Assembly (NCBI RefSeq): GCF_011516645.4
Contig: NZ_CP088285.1
Span: 1,612,001 to 1,676,000, forward strand
Direction of reading: 5' to 3'
Length of the DNA: 64,000 bases
DNA from: Bradyrhizobium septentrionale
Lineage (GTDB): Bacteria; Pseudomonadota; Alphaproteobacteria; Rhizobiales; Xanthobacteraceae
Shown here: positions 31,720-40,934 of the stretch, in pieces
How positions within the stretch are numbered: position 1 is the first letter of the stretch
Layout of the letters: every line of letters starts with the position of its first letter
The notes under the pieces: generated by a model
Database searches by the model: none
Told to the model about the DNA's origin: nothing
The model's input: only the letters and a program-made list of their open reading frames with translations
Program-made: the position numbers and the translations under genes

Positions 31720-33414
31720 ATGTTGATCTGGCTGCAGCAGTTTCTCGTCCGTTATCCGGAACTCGCACTGTTCCTGGTGATCGCGGCGGGCTACTGGATC
31801 GGAAGCTTCAGGATCGGCGCTTTCAGCCTTGGCCCGGTGACGGGCTCGCTCTTCGCCGGCCTCGCGGTCGGCGATTTCGCGCATGTGCCCGTCTCCAGCA
31901 TGACCAAATCGTTCCTGTTCCTGCTGTTCCTGTTCGGGGTGGGCTATTCGGTCGGTCCGCAATTCGTGCTGGCGATGAAGCGTGAAGGGCTCAAGCCGAT
32001 GCTGATGGCCATTGTCGTCAGCCTCACCGGTCTTGCGGCGGCAATCGTTGTGGGGCGCGTGCTGAAACTTGACCCCGGCCTCGCGGCCGGACTCCTGTCT
32101 GGTGCGCTCAGCCAGAGCGCTGCAATGGGTACGGCGACCGACGCAGTCAATTCGCTGCCCGTGTCTGAAGCACAACGCGCATTGTTCGTCTCGCACATCG
32201 CGGTGGCCGATGCGGTCTGCTACATCTTCGGCTATGCCGGCGTGATCACATTCTGCACGATCATTGTTCCGGCGCTGCTGAAGATCGATCTGAAGACGGA
32301 AGCGCTCAAGCTGGAGCAAACCCTGGGCATCACGCGCACCAGGCCCGGCCTGGTGTCCGCCTGGCGCAAGTTCGAGCTGCGCGCCTACCGGCTGGATGAC
32401 GACGCGGCGATCGCCGGACTGACCGTTGCCGCCGCCGAAGCTCGCGTGCCCGGGCAGCGCGTGTTCATCCACCGCATTCGCCGCGGAGAGCGCATCCTCG
32501 AGGCGGAGCCTGGAATGATGCTCGCGGCGGGCGATGTCGTCGCGCTGTCCGCTCCGCGCCAGATCATCGTGGAGCTGGTCGAACCGCACGGCGAGGAGGT
32601 CGAAGACCAGGAGCTGCTCGATATCCCTCTGATCTCGGCCGACGTGTTCCTGATCAACCCGAAGCTCGCGGGCAGCAGTCTCCAGCAGGCGTCGGAACAG
32701 AGCTGGGCACGCGGCCTCTATTTGCGCGCGTTGAGCCGGGGTGGAGAGGCACTTCCCATCGCCGCCGGTATCGTCCTGCAGCGCGGCGATCTGCTTCGTA
32801 TCGTTGGTCCCGAAACTGTCGTGCAGAATGCGGCGAAGAACATCGGCGTCATCGTTGCGCCAAGCACGAGCATCGATTTCGTCGTGCTGGGGCTCGCGAT
32901 TTTTTTCGGCGGCCTTGTTGGCGTTCTCCTGAGCTTTTCGGTTGGCGGTGTCACGATCTCGCTGAGCACCAGCGTCGGCACCTTGCTCGCCGGACTTCTG
33001 GTCGGCTATCTCCGCACCCGTCTGCCAACTTTCGGCCGGATCCCCGACGGCGCGATCAGCCTGATGACGTCGCTCGGACTGGCGGCCTTTGTCGGCCTTA
33101 CCGGGATTCATGCCGGACCGATCTTCCTTTCCGCCATACGGGAGTCGGGCATCGGCCTGCTTCTCGGCGGCATGATCGTAACCCTGCTGCCCCAGATCGT
33201 CGGCTTCTGCTTTGGCCATTTCATCTTGCGCATGAACCCGATCCTCCTGCTCGGCGCACTGACTGGCGCGCAGACGGTCACGGCGGCGATGGCTGCCATT
33301 CAGGAGCGCTCGGGTAGCTCTGTGGTGGTGCTCGGCTATACGCCCGCCTATCCGATCTCGAACATTCTGCTGACGACGTGGGGATCGGTGATGGTGGTCG
33401 TTTTCGCTGGATGA
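31720..33414 (+). CDS. aspartate:alanine antiporter family protein, copy 2
   Basis: A 564-residue paralogue of the preceding AspT with the same layout (GYWIGSFRIGAFSLGPVTGSLFAGL, FLFGVGYSVGPQFVLAMKREG, two RCK_C-like domains, GTLLAGLLVGYLRTRLPTFGRIPDG). It differs in many membrane and central-domain residues. The two may form a heteromer or have different substrates, such as aspartate/alanine against other acidic/neutral pairs. It starts 15 bp after copy 1 with a weak ribosome site, suggesting translational coupling. Confidence 0.88.
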   Translation: MLIWLQQFLVRYPELALFLVIAAGYWIGSFRIGAFSLGPVTGSLFAGLAVGDFAHVPVSSMTKSFLFLLFLFGVGYSVGPQFVLAMKREGLKPMLMAIVVSLTGLAAAIVVGRVLKLDPGLAAGLLSGALSQSAAMGTATDAVNSLPVSEAQRALFVSHIAVADAVCYIFGYAGVITFCTIIVPALLKIDLKTEALKLEQTLGITRTRPGLVSAWRKFELRAYRLDDDAAIAGLTVAAAEARVPGQRVFIHRIRRGERILEAEPGMMLAAGDVVALSAPRQIIVELVEPHGEEVEDQELLDIPLISADVFLINPKLAGSSLQQASEQSWARGLYLRALSRGGEALPIAAGIVLQRGDLLRIVGPETVVQNAAKNIGVIVAPSTSIDFVVLGLAIFFGGLVGVLLSFSVGGVTISLSTSVGTLLAGLLVGYLRTRLPTFGRIPDGAISLMTSLGLAAFVGLTGIHAGPIFLSAIRESGIGLLLGGMIVTLLPQIVGFCFGHFILRMNPILLLGALTGAQTVTAAMAAIQERSGSSVVVLGYTPAYPISNILLTTWGSVMVVVFAG

Positions 33415-33747
33415 GCCGTGAGAGCCCAGCCCTCTGCGGGGGGAGACCTGCAACCACTCAAATTGCTGTTTGAGGCAGCGGCCTGAGCGAGCGGATCGGT
33501 CGGCCGATCCGTGGGCAATATGAGAAACGAAACGCAAAGACGAACATTGTTTGTGGAAATGGGCGGAGGTCGGGATAGTCCTGCGAACCCTGCGTCCGGA
33601 ACGCAGTGATTGTCTTCTAAGGTGTTGATTTGTCTTGCCGTGGCAGGTCTTTGAGCCACGTGTTGCTCACGGTCGTTTCACCCAATTCGTTGCGATTTCG
33701 CGGCGCGCCTTCTGCGATAGAACGGGCGCGTCCCGGCTCAACTGCGC
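33415..33747. other. intergenic region without a recognised gene
   Basis: This lies between the stop of aspT copy 2 and the stop of the leftward acyl-CoA dehydrogenase. Small hairpins are present (for example GTGGC/GCCAC around 33641-33660), but none has a T-run. I see no supported gene or FixK-type site. Confidence 0.5.
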
Positions 33748-34956
33748 TCAGTTGGTGTATTTGCGCAGCTCAAGCCGCGCGATCTGGTTGCGATGGACTT
33801 CGTCGGGCCCGTCGGCAAGCCGGAGCAGCCGCGCGGTGGCGTAGGCCGCAGCGAGTCCGAAATCGTTGCTGGTGCCGCCGCCACCATGCGCCTGGATCGC
33901 CCAGTCGATCACCTGACAGGCCATGTTCGGCACCGCGACCTTGATCATGGCGATCTCGCTCTTGGCGACCTTGTTGCCAACCGTGTCCATGGCGTTCGCG
34001 GCATTCAACGTCAGCAGCCGCGCCTGCTCGATCATGATGCGGGCCTCCGCGATGCGCTCCTGTGTCACGGTCTGCTCGGAGACCGGCTTGCCGAAAGCGA
34101 CACGGCTTGCGGTGCGCCGGCACATTTTCTCGAGCGTGCGTTCGGCAAGCCCGATCAGCCGCATGCAGTGGTGGATACGGCCGGGACCGAGACGGCCCTG
34201 GGCGATCTCGAAGCCGCGCCCTTCCCCCAGCAGCATGTTGCTGGCGGGCACCCGGACATCCCGGAACACCACCTCGGAGGCACGATCGGGCACGCCGTAG
34301 AAGCCGAACACCGGGAGCGGCCGCAGCACCTCTACACCCGGCGTATCCATCGGCACCAGGATCATCGACTGCTGGCGGTGTCGGTCCGGACTGTCCGGGT
34401 CGGTCTTGCCCATGAAGATGCAGATCTTGCAGCGCGGATCTGTGGCGTTGGTGGTGTACCACTTGCGGCCATTGATGACGTAATGATCACCGTCGCGCAC
34501 GATCCGGCTATCAATGTTGGTGGCGTCGCTGGACGCCACCGCGGGCTCGGTCATCGCAAAGCAGGAGCGGATTTCGCCGGCGAGCAGCGGCTTCAGCCAA
34601 CGCTCCTGTTGTGCGGCGGTGCCGTAGCGCGCCAGTACCTCCATGTTGCCGGTGTCCGGCGCCGAGCAGTTGAACAGTTCGGGAGCCAAATGCGATCGGC
34701 CCATGACCTCGCACAGCGGCGCATATTCGAGGTTGGTCAGTCCGGCGCCGTGCTCGCTTTCCGGAAGGAACAGGTTCCAGAGCCCCTCGGCCCTCGCCTT
34801 CGGCTTGAGCTCCTCGACCACAGGATAAACCTTCCAAGGCCCGAGCTCTTCGGCTTCCCGGTAGAAGCGCTCTTCGTTCGGATAGACGCAGCGGTCCATG
34901 AACGATTCCAGGCGGTGCTTGAGCGCCTTCACCTCGTCGGATTCCGGATAGAGCAT
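33748..34956 (-). CDS. acyl-CoA dehydrogenase, ACAD10/11-like
   Basis: A 402-residue acyl-CoA dehydrogenase with the loop [17 protein letters not shown] (about 132-148), the beta domain and a C-terminal [41 protein letters not shown]. The ending LADGPDEVH is typical of the ACAD10/ACAD11 group, where an aspartate occupies the usual glutamate position. AGGGA lies before the ATG. It follows the ABC ATPase gene by 28 bp and is probably the last gene of the transport operon, so it likely oxidises a CoA derivative of the imported compound. Confidence 0.88.
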   Translation of the reverse strand: MLYPESDEVKALKHRLESFMDRCVYPNEERFYREAEELGPWKVYPVVEELKPKARAEGLWNLFLPESEHGAGLTNLEYAPLCEVMGRSHLAPELFNCSAPDTGNMEVLARYGTAAQQERWLKPLLAGEIRSCFAMTEPAVASSDATNIDSRIVRDGDHYVINGRKWYTTNATDPRCKICIFMGKTDPDSPDRHRQQSMILVPMDTPGVEVLRPLPVFGFYGVPDRASEVVFRDVRVPASNMLLGEGRGFEIAQGRLGPGRIHHCMRLIGLAERTLEKMCRRTASRVAFGKPVSEQTVTQERIAEARIMIEQARLLTLNAANAMDTVGNKVAKSEIAMIKVAVPNMACQVIDWAIQAHGGGGTSNDFGLAAAYATARLLRLADGPDEVHRNQIARLELRKYTN

Positions 34957-34984
34957 CGTCGGGTCCCTGCCTGCTGCCGCGAAT

Positions 34985-36520
34985 TCAGTGGATCGCAGCG
35001 TACATGATCTTCTCTTCGGTCGCCTGCGCCGTCGGTAGCTCCTCCACGATTCGCCCTCCCCGTGCCACCAGGATGCGGTCGGAGACCGTGAGAATCTCGG
35101 GCAGGTAGGAGGAAATCACGATGACTGCCTTGCCCTCGGCGGCGAGCGCCCGGATCGAGGCGTGGATTTGCGGGATCGCGCCAACATCGACGCCGCGGGT
35201 CGGCTCGTCGAAAATGATCAGCGACGGTTCCTGCGCCAGCGATTTTGCCACCACCACCTTCTGCTGGTTGCCGCCGGAATACTCGATGATCTTCAGGCTG
35301 CGCTTGAGCGCCGAGACCGACAACGCCTTGATCCAGCGGTCGGCGATCGCCTTCCGCTCCTTGAAGGAATAGAGCAGCCGGCGCCGCTTCGGCGAGGCCA
35401 GGTAGCCGAGATAGACGTTGTCGTCGACGGTCATGGTCTCGAAGAAGCCATCGAGCTTGCGGTCCTCGGTGATGTAGACGATGCCGTCGCGCACGGCTTG
35501 CCGCGGCACCCGGTAGCGTATCGGCTTGCCCCGGAGATAGATCAGTCCGCCGCGCAGGAAATTCCGCTTCCGCGCGCCGCAGATGATATGGGCAATTTCG
35601 GTGCGGCCCGATCCGACCAGTCCGGCAATGCCGACCACCTCGCCCTCATAGACCGAGAACGACATGTTCTTGACGACGCTGCCCATCGTCACGTTCTCGA
35701 CCGACAGCACCCGCCGCTTCTCGCGCGGTTGACCGGCCGCGGCAGCAGAGGGCGCGGCGCCGGTCTCCACCGCGCCATATCTGCTGGCCGCGACGTCGCG
35801 ACCGACCATCATCCGCACGATCGCAGGCCGGTCCAGCTCGCCCGCAGGACCGGTGTGGATCAGCTTGCCGTCGCGCAGCACGGTGATGCGGTCGGCGATC
35901 TTCAGCGCCTCCTCCAGCGCGTGCGAGATGAAGATGATCCCGACGCCCTTGGCGCGCAGGCTGTTCAGCAGGTGAAACAGATGCTGGATCTCTTCTGGCG
36001 TGAGGCTCGCGGTCGGCTCGTCAAAGATGATGACCCGCGCGTTGTGCCGCACCGCACGCGCGATCTCCACCATCTGCCGCTTCGCGGTGCCGAGCGTCTC
36101 GACCAGCGCAAGCGGATCCACATTGAAGTTCAGCGCCTGCTGCGACTGCTGGGCGGCGATGTTGATCTTCCGGTAAACCGTGAAGAACTTCTCCATTCCG
36201 AGTTCGAGATTCTGCGCCACCGTCATCGAAGGGACGAGGCTGGTCTCTTGGTAGACCATCGCGACGCCATGTCTGAGCGCCTCGCCCGGTGTCGCGAACG
36301 AGACCTTGCGGCCGCCGAGCAAATAGTCGCCGGAGGACAATTCGATCGCACCGGCGATCGCCTTGCACAGCGTCGACTTGCCCGCGCCGTTCTCGCCGAG
36401 CACGGCGTGAACCTCGCCGGCGCGCAGCTCAAAATCGACATTGTCGATCGCATGGATGCCGCCATACACCTTGCTGCCTGCGACGATGCGCAGCAGCGAT
36501 CCGGTTTCGGCACCAATCAT
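34985..36520 (-). CDS. sugar-type ABC transporter ATP-binding protein (two ABC domains)
   Basis: The protein has 511 residues from ATG at 36520, which overlaps the previous stop by 4 bp. Two nucleotide-binding domains are fused, as in RbsA/MglA. Domain 1 has Walker [10 protein letters not shown] (42-50), VYQETSLV and [14 protein letters not shown]. Domain 2 has a degenerate Walker [11 protein letters not shown], the signature [15 protein letters not shown] and [13 protein letters not shown]. It would energise the two permeases encoded upstream. The substrate of this carbohydrate-uptake-type system is not evident; companion genes suggest something that becomes a CoA ester. Confidence 0.92.
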   Translation of the reverse strand: MIGAETGSLLRIVAGSKVYGGIHAIDNVDFELRAGEVHAVLGENGAGKSTLCKAIAGAIELSSGDYLLGGRKVSFATPGEALRHGVAMVYQETSLVPSMTVAQNLELGMEKFFTVYRKINIAAQQSQQALNFNVDPLALVETLGTAKRQMVEIARAVRHNARVIIFDEPTASLTPEEIQHLFHLLNSLRAKGVGIIFISHALEEALKIADRITVLRDGKLIHTGPAGELDRPAIVRMMVGRDVAASRYGAVETGAAPSAAAAGQPREKRRVLSVENVTMGSVVKNMSFSVYEGEVVGIAGLVGSGRTEIAHIICGARKRNFLRGGLIYLRGKPIRYRVPRQAVRDGIVYITEDRKLDGFFETMTVDDNVYLGYLASPKRRRLLYSFKERKAIADRWIKALSVSALKRSLKIIEYSGGNQQKVVVAKSLAQEPSLIIFDEPTRGVDVGAIPQIHASIRALAAEGKAVIVISSYLPEILTVSDRILVARGGRIVEELPTAQATEEKIMYAAIH

Positions 36521-37638
36521 GTCAATCTCCCGGCAGTCGGGTCCGTCGCTATCTCCGCGATCTTGCCATGTCCCTTGGAAGCAACGAGGACGCGGCCGCG
36601 ATCGACCAAAACCGACGTCACGCCGTGCAGTTTCCCGGAGGTGCGGCTGTGAAAGCTCTCGATCGCATTGCCGTCGGCGTCGAGCCGCGCCACCAGACCG
36701 TAGGAACGTGGCGGAGCCCATGGCTTCTGGATACCGAGCTTCTTGATGCGGCCGATCTGGGTCGGCTCACGGCAGTCGAACGTGCCGCCGAGCGAAGGAC
36801 CCACCCAAAGATGCGGCGGCACGTTGGCCATCATCCGGGTTCGGAACGCATGTTCGCGCAGCACGAATTCGGTCAGCTGGGTCCGCAACGCGAAGAACGC
36901 GATCCAGTAATCATCGTTCGCGCCCCGGATGATCCGCGCGGGATAGCCGGCGAAATTCTTCACCAGCACCCGGCGGCTGCCTCCCGAAACATCATACGCA
37001 CTCAACCGATGCGGCCAAGCCTCGCTCACCAGCACGCTGCGTTCGCGATGCGCCACTGCGACCCCGGAGGGCCAGTCGAGGCCATCGGCGATCACCTTCG
37101 CGTTGGCCAGTGCCGCATCGCAGGCGATCAGCCGCCCCGACGGCGTGCGCTTCTGCATCAAATCAGCGAGCCATTGCTCGGGCGTGTTGTGGCGCGACCC
37201 GTCGGTGATGAAGACCGCACCATCGCCTGTGACCGCAATGGCGGTCGGGCAACGCAGCGGCACGCCGTCGACGGTGAGCAGCCACCCTGTCACCTTGCCG
37301 GAAGCATCTACCGCACAGACGCCGCGGCCGGATACGCCAACCAGGAGGCCCGTGTGCACCGACCACGCCAGCGCGCCGGGATTCGTGCCGAAGCCGACAA
37401 ACGGCGTGCGGCTGTCGAAGCCGTTGCCGGTGCAGGCGAACACGGTCGTCCCGGAAGAGACAAATAGCGTGCCGCGGTCATCGAGCACCATGTCGTCCGG
37501 CGCTTCGAACCCCTCCCCGATCTGGCGCGCCCGGTCGAGCAGTTCGTTCGGCGAGAATCCGCCATCGAGCACGGGGATCGCATGGACGTCGCGATCGGGG
37601 AAGAAGATGCGGTCGACGATGTCACGCGCTAACGACAT
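36517..37638 (-). CDS. SMP-30/strictosidine synthase-like beta-propeller protein
   Basis: The 373-residue protein consists of repeated beta-propeller blades: FEAPDDMVLDDRGTLFVSSG, PTAIAVTGDGAVFITDGS, WPSGVAVAHRERSVLVSEAWPHRLSAYD and HGVTSVLVDRGRVLVASKGHGKI. The pattern fits the gluconolactonase/strictosidine synthase superfamily, whose members are often metal-dependent lactonases. No signal peptide is visible, so it may be cytoplasmic. It overlaps by 17 bp with a permease gene that carries a related propeller at its C-terminus, and by 4 bp with the ATPase gene. A lactone as transported or intermediate compound would fit but is not proven. Confidence 0.82.
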   Translation of the reverse strand: MSLARDIVDRIFFPDRDVHAIPVLDGGFSPNELLDRARQIGEGFEAPDDMVLDDRGTLFVSSGTTVFACTGNGFDSRTPFVGFGTNPGALAWSVHTGLLVGVSGRGVCAVDASGKVTGWLLTVDGVPLRCPTAIAVTGDGAVFITDGSRHNTPEQWLADLMQKRTPSGRLIACDAALANAKVIADGLDWPSGVAVAHRERSVLVSEAWPHRLSAYDVSGGSRRVLVKNFAGYPARIIRGANDDYWIAFFALRTQLTEFVLREHAFRTRMMANVPPHLWVGPSLGGTFDCREPTQIGRIKKLGIQKPWAPPRSYGLVARLDADGNAIESFHSRTSGKLHGVTSVLVDRGRVLVASKGHGKIAEIATDPTAGRLT

Positions 37639-39799
37639 GATCCGTCCTCGGTACGATCAATTGCGGCTTGGCGCGCGCCCTCCTGTCCTTGGCCCAGTAC
37701 GAATCCCAACCGGTCCAGTTCGGGTCGGCATCGGACAGATGAATGCGGCCGATCCGATTGTTCTCAAGCCCTCCGATATAGAGATAGCCCTTGTGCTCGC
37801 GCATCGACGTGATGGTCGCATGAGATACTCCGCCCGGATCCCACAGCGACTCCTGCACCTTGCCGTTGTCGTCGAACTTCACCACGCAGCCGAAATTGAT
37901 CCCGGGGCACAGCCATTCGTCGGGTGGAATCTGCTTCACCATCCGCTTGCGGAAGGCGGGGTCCGCCATCGCAAGGTCGTAGACCGGCGACCGCAGGCCG
38001 ACCAGGGCGAGCCAGTACTTGCCGTCGGAGGCGCGGTTGATGTTATCAGGATAGCCCGGCAGGTTGTCCGCGAGCAACTCGAGCGTGCCGGCTTTCTCTC
38101 CGGCGATCCAGTAACGATAGATACGGCAGAGCCAGGTGCTGACCCACAGCACCGCCCGGCCGTCATGCGAGACGCAAATGCCGTTCGGGAACGCGAGATT
38201 GGACAGCACCGTCTCGGTCTTTCCCGTTGCCGGATCGTGACAGACCAGCCGGCCATTGCCGCGCCCCTCGAAGCCGTCCAGCGCCCAATCGGACAGGTCG
38301 TATCGCGTCGTGGCGTCGCTGAAATAGATCTTGCCGTCAGGCGCGACGTCGAGATCGTCGGCCAGCCACAGCCGCGAGTCGTCCTTGAAGCGGTACCAGG
38401 TGCGGTTGGTCTCGTCGGTGACCTTGAACACCGTGCGGTCCGGCTTGACGCCATAGACGCCCATGCCGGCGACGCAGACCAGGATGTTTTCGTCGCGATC
38501 GAGCGCCATGCCGAGTGGCCTGCCCCCGATCCGGGCGAATTCCTCGCGATGCTCGTAGTCCGGCGCACGAAAGCGGATAATCGAACCGTTGCGGTTGACG
38601 GTGTAGAGATGATCGTTGCGGTCGAGGATGATGTCCTCGGGTCCCTCGATGCGATCGAGCGCAATCGCCTCCGCATTCTTGAGCCGGTCGTTCTCGGCGA
38701 AGGCGGTGCCGCTGCCGCGCTCGATCGACGGCGGCGTGCCGAACTCGACAAGACTTGGGCTGACATAGATCTTTTGCAGGATCTTGCTCTTGTTCTTGAC
38801 GAACTTGACGTTGAAGGCGACGGCCGCCAGCAGGATGGCGCCGATCGCGGCAGTCGTCAGGCTGCCGTGGGTACCAAGCTGCACCAGCCCGTTGATCAAC
38901 AGGAAGATGATCGCCGCGCCCATCAGCGCGCGGCTGATGGTGCCGCGTCCACCGCTAAGGCTGATGCCGCCGAGCACGGCGGCGGCAAGCGCGTTCACTT
39001 CCCAGCCGACGCCGGTATCGGTGCCGGCACTGTTCTGCCGGGCGGCGTAAAGAATGCCGGCCAGCGATGCCAGCAATCCCGACAGCACGTAGGCCAGGAA
39101 CAGCGAACGCTTGACATTGATGCCGGCGTGTCGCGCCGCCTTGCGGCTCGAGCCGACGGCCATGATGTGTACGCCGGAGCGAATCCGCGTCAGATAAAGA
39201 TGCGCGATGACGCCGATCACGATCAGGCAGAACATGTTGACGGGAATGCCGAGCACGAAGCCGGCCCCGAGAAAGTCCCAGGCGGTGCTATCGGATGACG
39301 CCCCGGCAAGCTCGGTCGCGAACGCGCCGGTGATCTTGTTGTAGGCCGCGCGGGTGACGATCAGAACCACCATCGTCGTCAGGAACGGCCGCGTCTTGGC
39401 GTAGGCGATCAGCCCGCCGTTGATGGCACCGATCAGCGCCCCCCAGCCGAGCACGGCGAGGATGGTCAGCGGCAGGGGCCACTCCAGCACCTGGAGGAAA
39501 TACAGCGTGAGGAAATCGGCCATCGCGAACACGGCACCGACCGACAGGTCGATACCGCCGGACAGGATCGAGATCGCCATTGCCATCGCGACAAAGGCCT
39601 GCTCCGGGAAGCTGCGCATCAGCTGCTGCAACTGCGGCAGCGACGTGTAGCCCGGGATTGTCAGGATGAAGACGACAAAGACCAGGATCAGCAACGTGAA
39701 CGGAACGATCGGCTCCATCCATCGCTTTTCGAGCAGTTCACCGAGCAGAAGCTGCGGCGAGTAACGATACCAGAGACGTCGCAACGCGTTCATCGCCAT
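37622..39799 (-). CDS. ABC permease fused to a C-terminal SMP-30/strictosidine synthase-like beta-propeller
   Basis: A 725-residue fusion. Residues about 1-335 are an RbsC-type permease with AMAISILSGGIDLSVGAVFAMADF, ITGAFATELAG and LAAAVLGGISLSGGRGTISRALMGA. Residues about 355-725 are a beta-propeller: IEGPEDIILDRNDHLYTVNRNGSIIRF, YFSDATTRYDLSDWALDG, FPNGICVSHDGRAVLWVSTWLCRIYRYW and GYPDNINRASDGKYWLALVGLRSP. The frame is continuous with no stop between the parts. Free permeases of this family end near residue 330. The propeller presumably sits on the cytoplasmic face and could act on the substrate as it enters. The start has no strong ribosome site. Confidence 0.88.
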   Translation of the reverse strand: MAMNALRRLWYRYSPQLLLGELLEKRWMEPIVPFTLLILVFVVFILTIPGYTSLPQLQQLMRSFPEQAFVAMAMAISILSGGIDLSVGAVFAMADFLTLYFLQVLEWPLPLTILAVLGWGALIGAINGGLIAYAKTRPFLTTMVVLIVTRAAYNKITGAFATELAGASSDSTAWDFLGAGFVLGIPVNMFCLIVIGVIAHLYLTRIRSGVHIMAVGSSRKAARHAGINVKRSLFLAYVLSGLLASLAGILYAARQNSAGTDTGVGWEVNALAAAVLGGISLSGGRGTISRALMGAAIIFLLINGLVQLGTHGSLTTAAIGAILLAAVAFNVKFVKNKSKILQKIYVSPSLVEFGTPPSIERGSGTAFAENDRLKNAEAIALDRIEGPEDIILDRNDHLYTVNRNGSIIRFRAPDYEHREEFARIGGRPLGMALDRDENILVCVAGMGVYGVKPDRTVFKVTDETNRTWYRFKDDSRLWLADDLDVAPDGKIYFSDATTRYDLSDWALDGFEGRGNGRLVCHDPATGKTETVLSNLAFPNGICVSHDGRAVLWVSTWLCRIYRYWIAGEKAGTLELLADNLPGYPDNINRASDGKYWLALVGLRSPVYDLAMADPAFRKRMVKQIPPDEWLCPGINFGCVVKFDDNGKVQESLWDPGGVSHATITSMREHKGYLYIGGLENNRIGRIHLSDADPNWTGWDSYWAKDRRARAKPQLIVPRTDHVVSA

Positions 39800-39865
39800 T
39801 CACTCGTCAATCCCGGACGCTCGCCTCGATGCGAGCGTCCGCACCAATCCTGTTCTCGAAATCGA

Positions 39866-40891
39866 TTATTCTTTCGGCACCACGAAGCAGTAGTGCCGAT
39901 CGTCCTTGCCCGAGACCCAATAGTTGGTGGTGTAGTAGGCAAGCTGCGTCGTTCCGGCGGGCCGGCTGTCCTGCAGCAAGGTCAGCACGGCGTTGACGAT
40001 GGCCTCGCCCTGGGTGTCGGCGCGATACGACAGATTCTTGGTGAAGAGCCCCTGCTCCACCATGTCGCAGTCGGCCGGTTGCCCGTCGCTCGCGACGAAG
40101 ATCTTCACTTGCCCTTGCTTGCCGGCATTCTTGACGACCTGGGCCGCACCCGCGGTTTGCGGGCCCCAGACGCTGAAGATGCCGCAGAGGTCGGGGTTCT
40201 GTTGCAGCACGTTGGTCGTGACGTCGGCGGCCTTGTTGGCATCCCAATTGGTCGGTTGCGAGGAGACGACCTTGATCGACTTGTCGCCGTTGAAGATTTC
40301 CGTCGCGGCCTTCGTCATGTCGAGCGAATAGGCAGCTGTCGCCTCGCCCTGCAGGATCGCCACCTTGCCGGAGCCTTTGCCGCCGCCGCAGGTCTTGACC
40401 ACCTCCTCCGCCAGCACCCGGCCGAGCTTGGGAACGTCGGCACCGACATAGGCATCGGTGAGCTGATTGGAGGCCATGTTGACCTGGATCACCTTGATGC
40501 CGCTGTCCATCGCGCGCTTCAATTCGCGCGCCAGCAGCGTCGTTGTCGGGTTCTGGACCACCAGGATGTCGGGCTTTTCGTTGATCAGCGAGCTCACCGC
40601 CTGCAGCTGCACGTCCGATTTGAAGTTTGGATCGCGAACGATCAGCTTGATGCCGTAATCGTCGAAATGCGCTTTCATCACCCGCGTCCATTCCGACTCG
40701 AGCACACCGAGCCAGACCGGCACCCACGCGACGGTCTTGCCCTTCACCGCGGTCTGGAATTTCTGAAACAGCTCGGCGCGCGGATCGGCGGCACGGGCCG
40801 TATCAATTGAGCCCAAGGCGATCGCAGCGATCGCCGCGCTCGCGAGACCGGCGGACATCCACTTCAGACCGACACCTCGAATGACAGACAT
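39866..40891 (-). CDS. periplasmic sugar-type ABC substrate-binding protein
   Basis: The 341-residue exported binding protein has a signal peptide ending DTARA near residue 34. The RbsB-like fold shows KPDILVVQNPTTTLLARELKRAMDSGIKVIQVNMASN and LCGIFSVWGPQTAGAAQVVKNAG. GGGAGG precedes the ATG. It should deliver the ligand to the two permeases in this operon. The ligand is unknown. Three cysteines after the signal peptide (VKTCGGGKG, PDLCGIF, PADCDMV) are unusual for this family. Confidence 0.9.
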   Translation of the reverse strand: MSVIRGVGLKWMSAGLASAAIAAIALGSIDTARAADPRAELFQKFQTAVKGKTVAWVPVWLGVLESEWTRVMKAHFDDYGIKLIVRDPNFKSDVQLQAVSSLINEKPDILVVQNPTTTLLARELKRAMDSGIKVIQVNMASNQLTDAYVGADVPKLGRVLAEEVVKTCGGGKGSGKVAILQGEATAAYSLDMTKAATEIFNGDKSIKVVSSQPTNWDANKAADVTTNVLQQNPDLCGIFSVWGPQTAGAAQVVKNAGKQGQVKIFVASDGQPADCDMVEQGLFTKNLSYRADTQGEAIVNAVLTLLQDSRPAGTTQLAYYTTNYWVSGKDDRHYCFVVPKE

Positions 40892-40934
40892 GTCTTCCTC
40901 CCTGTATCTGTGTTGCTCGTTACTCGTTGATCGA

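Noticed and set aside
31339..33537. 732-codon open frame on the minus strand
   Set aside because: It lies antisense to aspT copy 2 and the end of copy 1, which have strong family similarity. The frame has the Arg/His/Asp/Gln-rich composition typical of high-GC antisense shadows.
35162..36652. 496-codon open frame on the plus strand
   Set aside because: Antisense to the ABC ATPase gene, whose Walker and signature motifs are unambiguous.
37103..39298. 731-codon open frame on the plus strand
   Set aside because: Antisense to the permease-propeller fusion and the free propeller gene; composition is that of a shadow frame and no family is recognisable.
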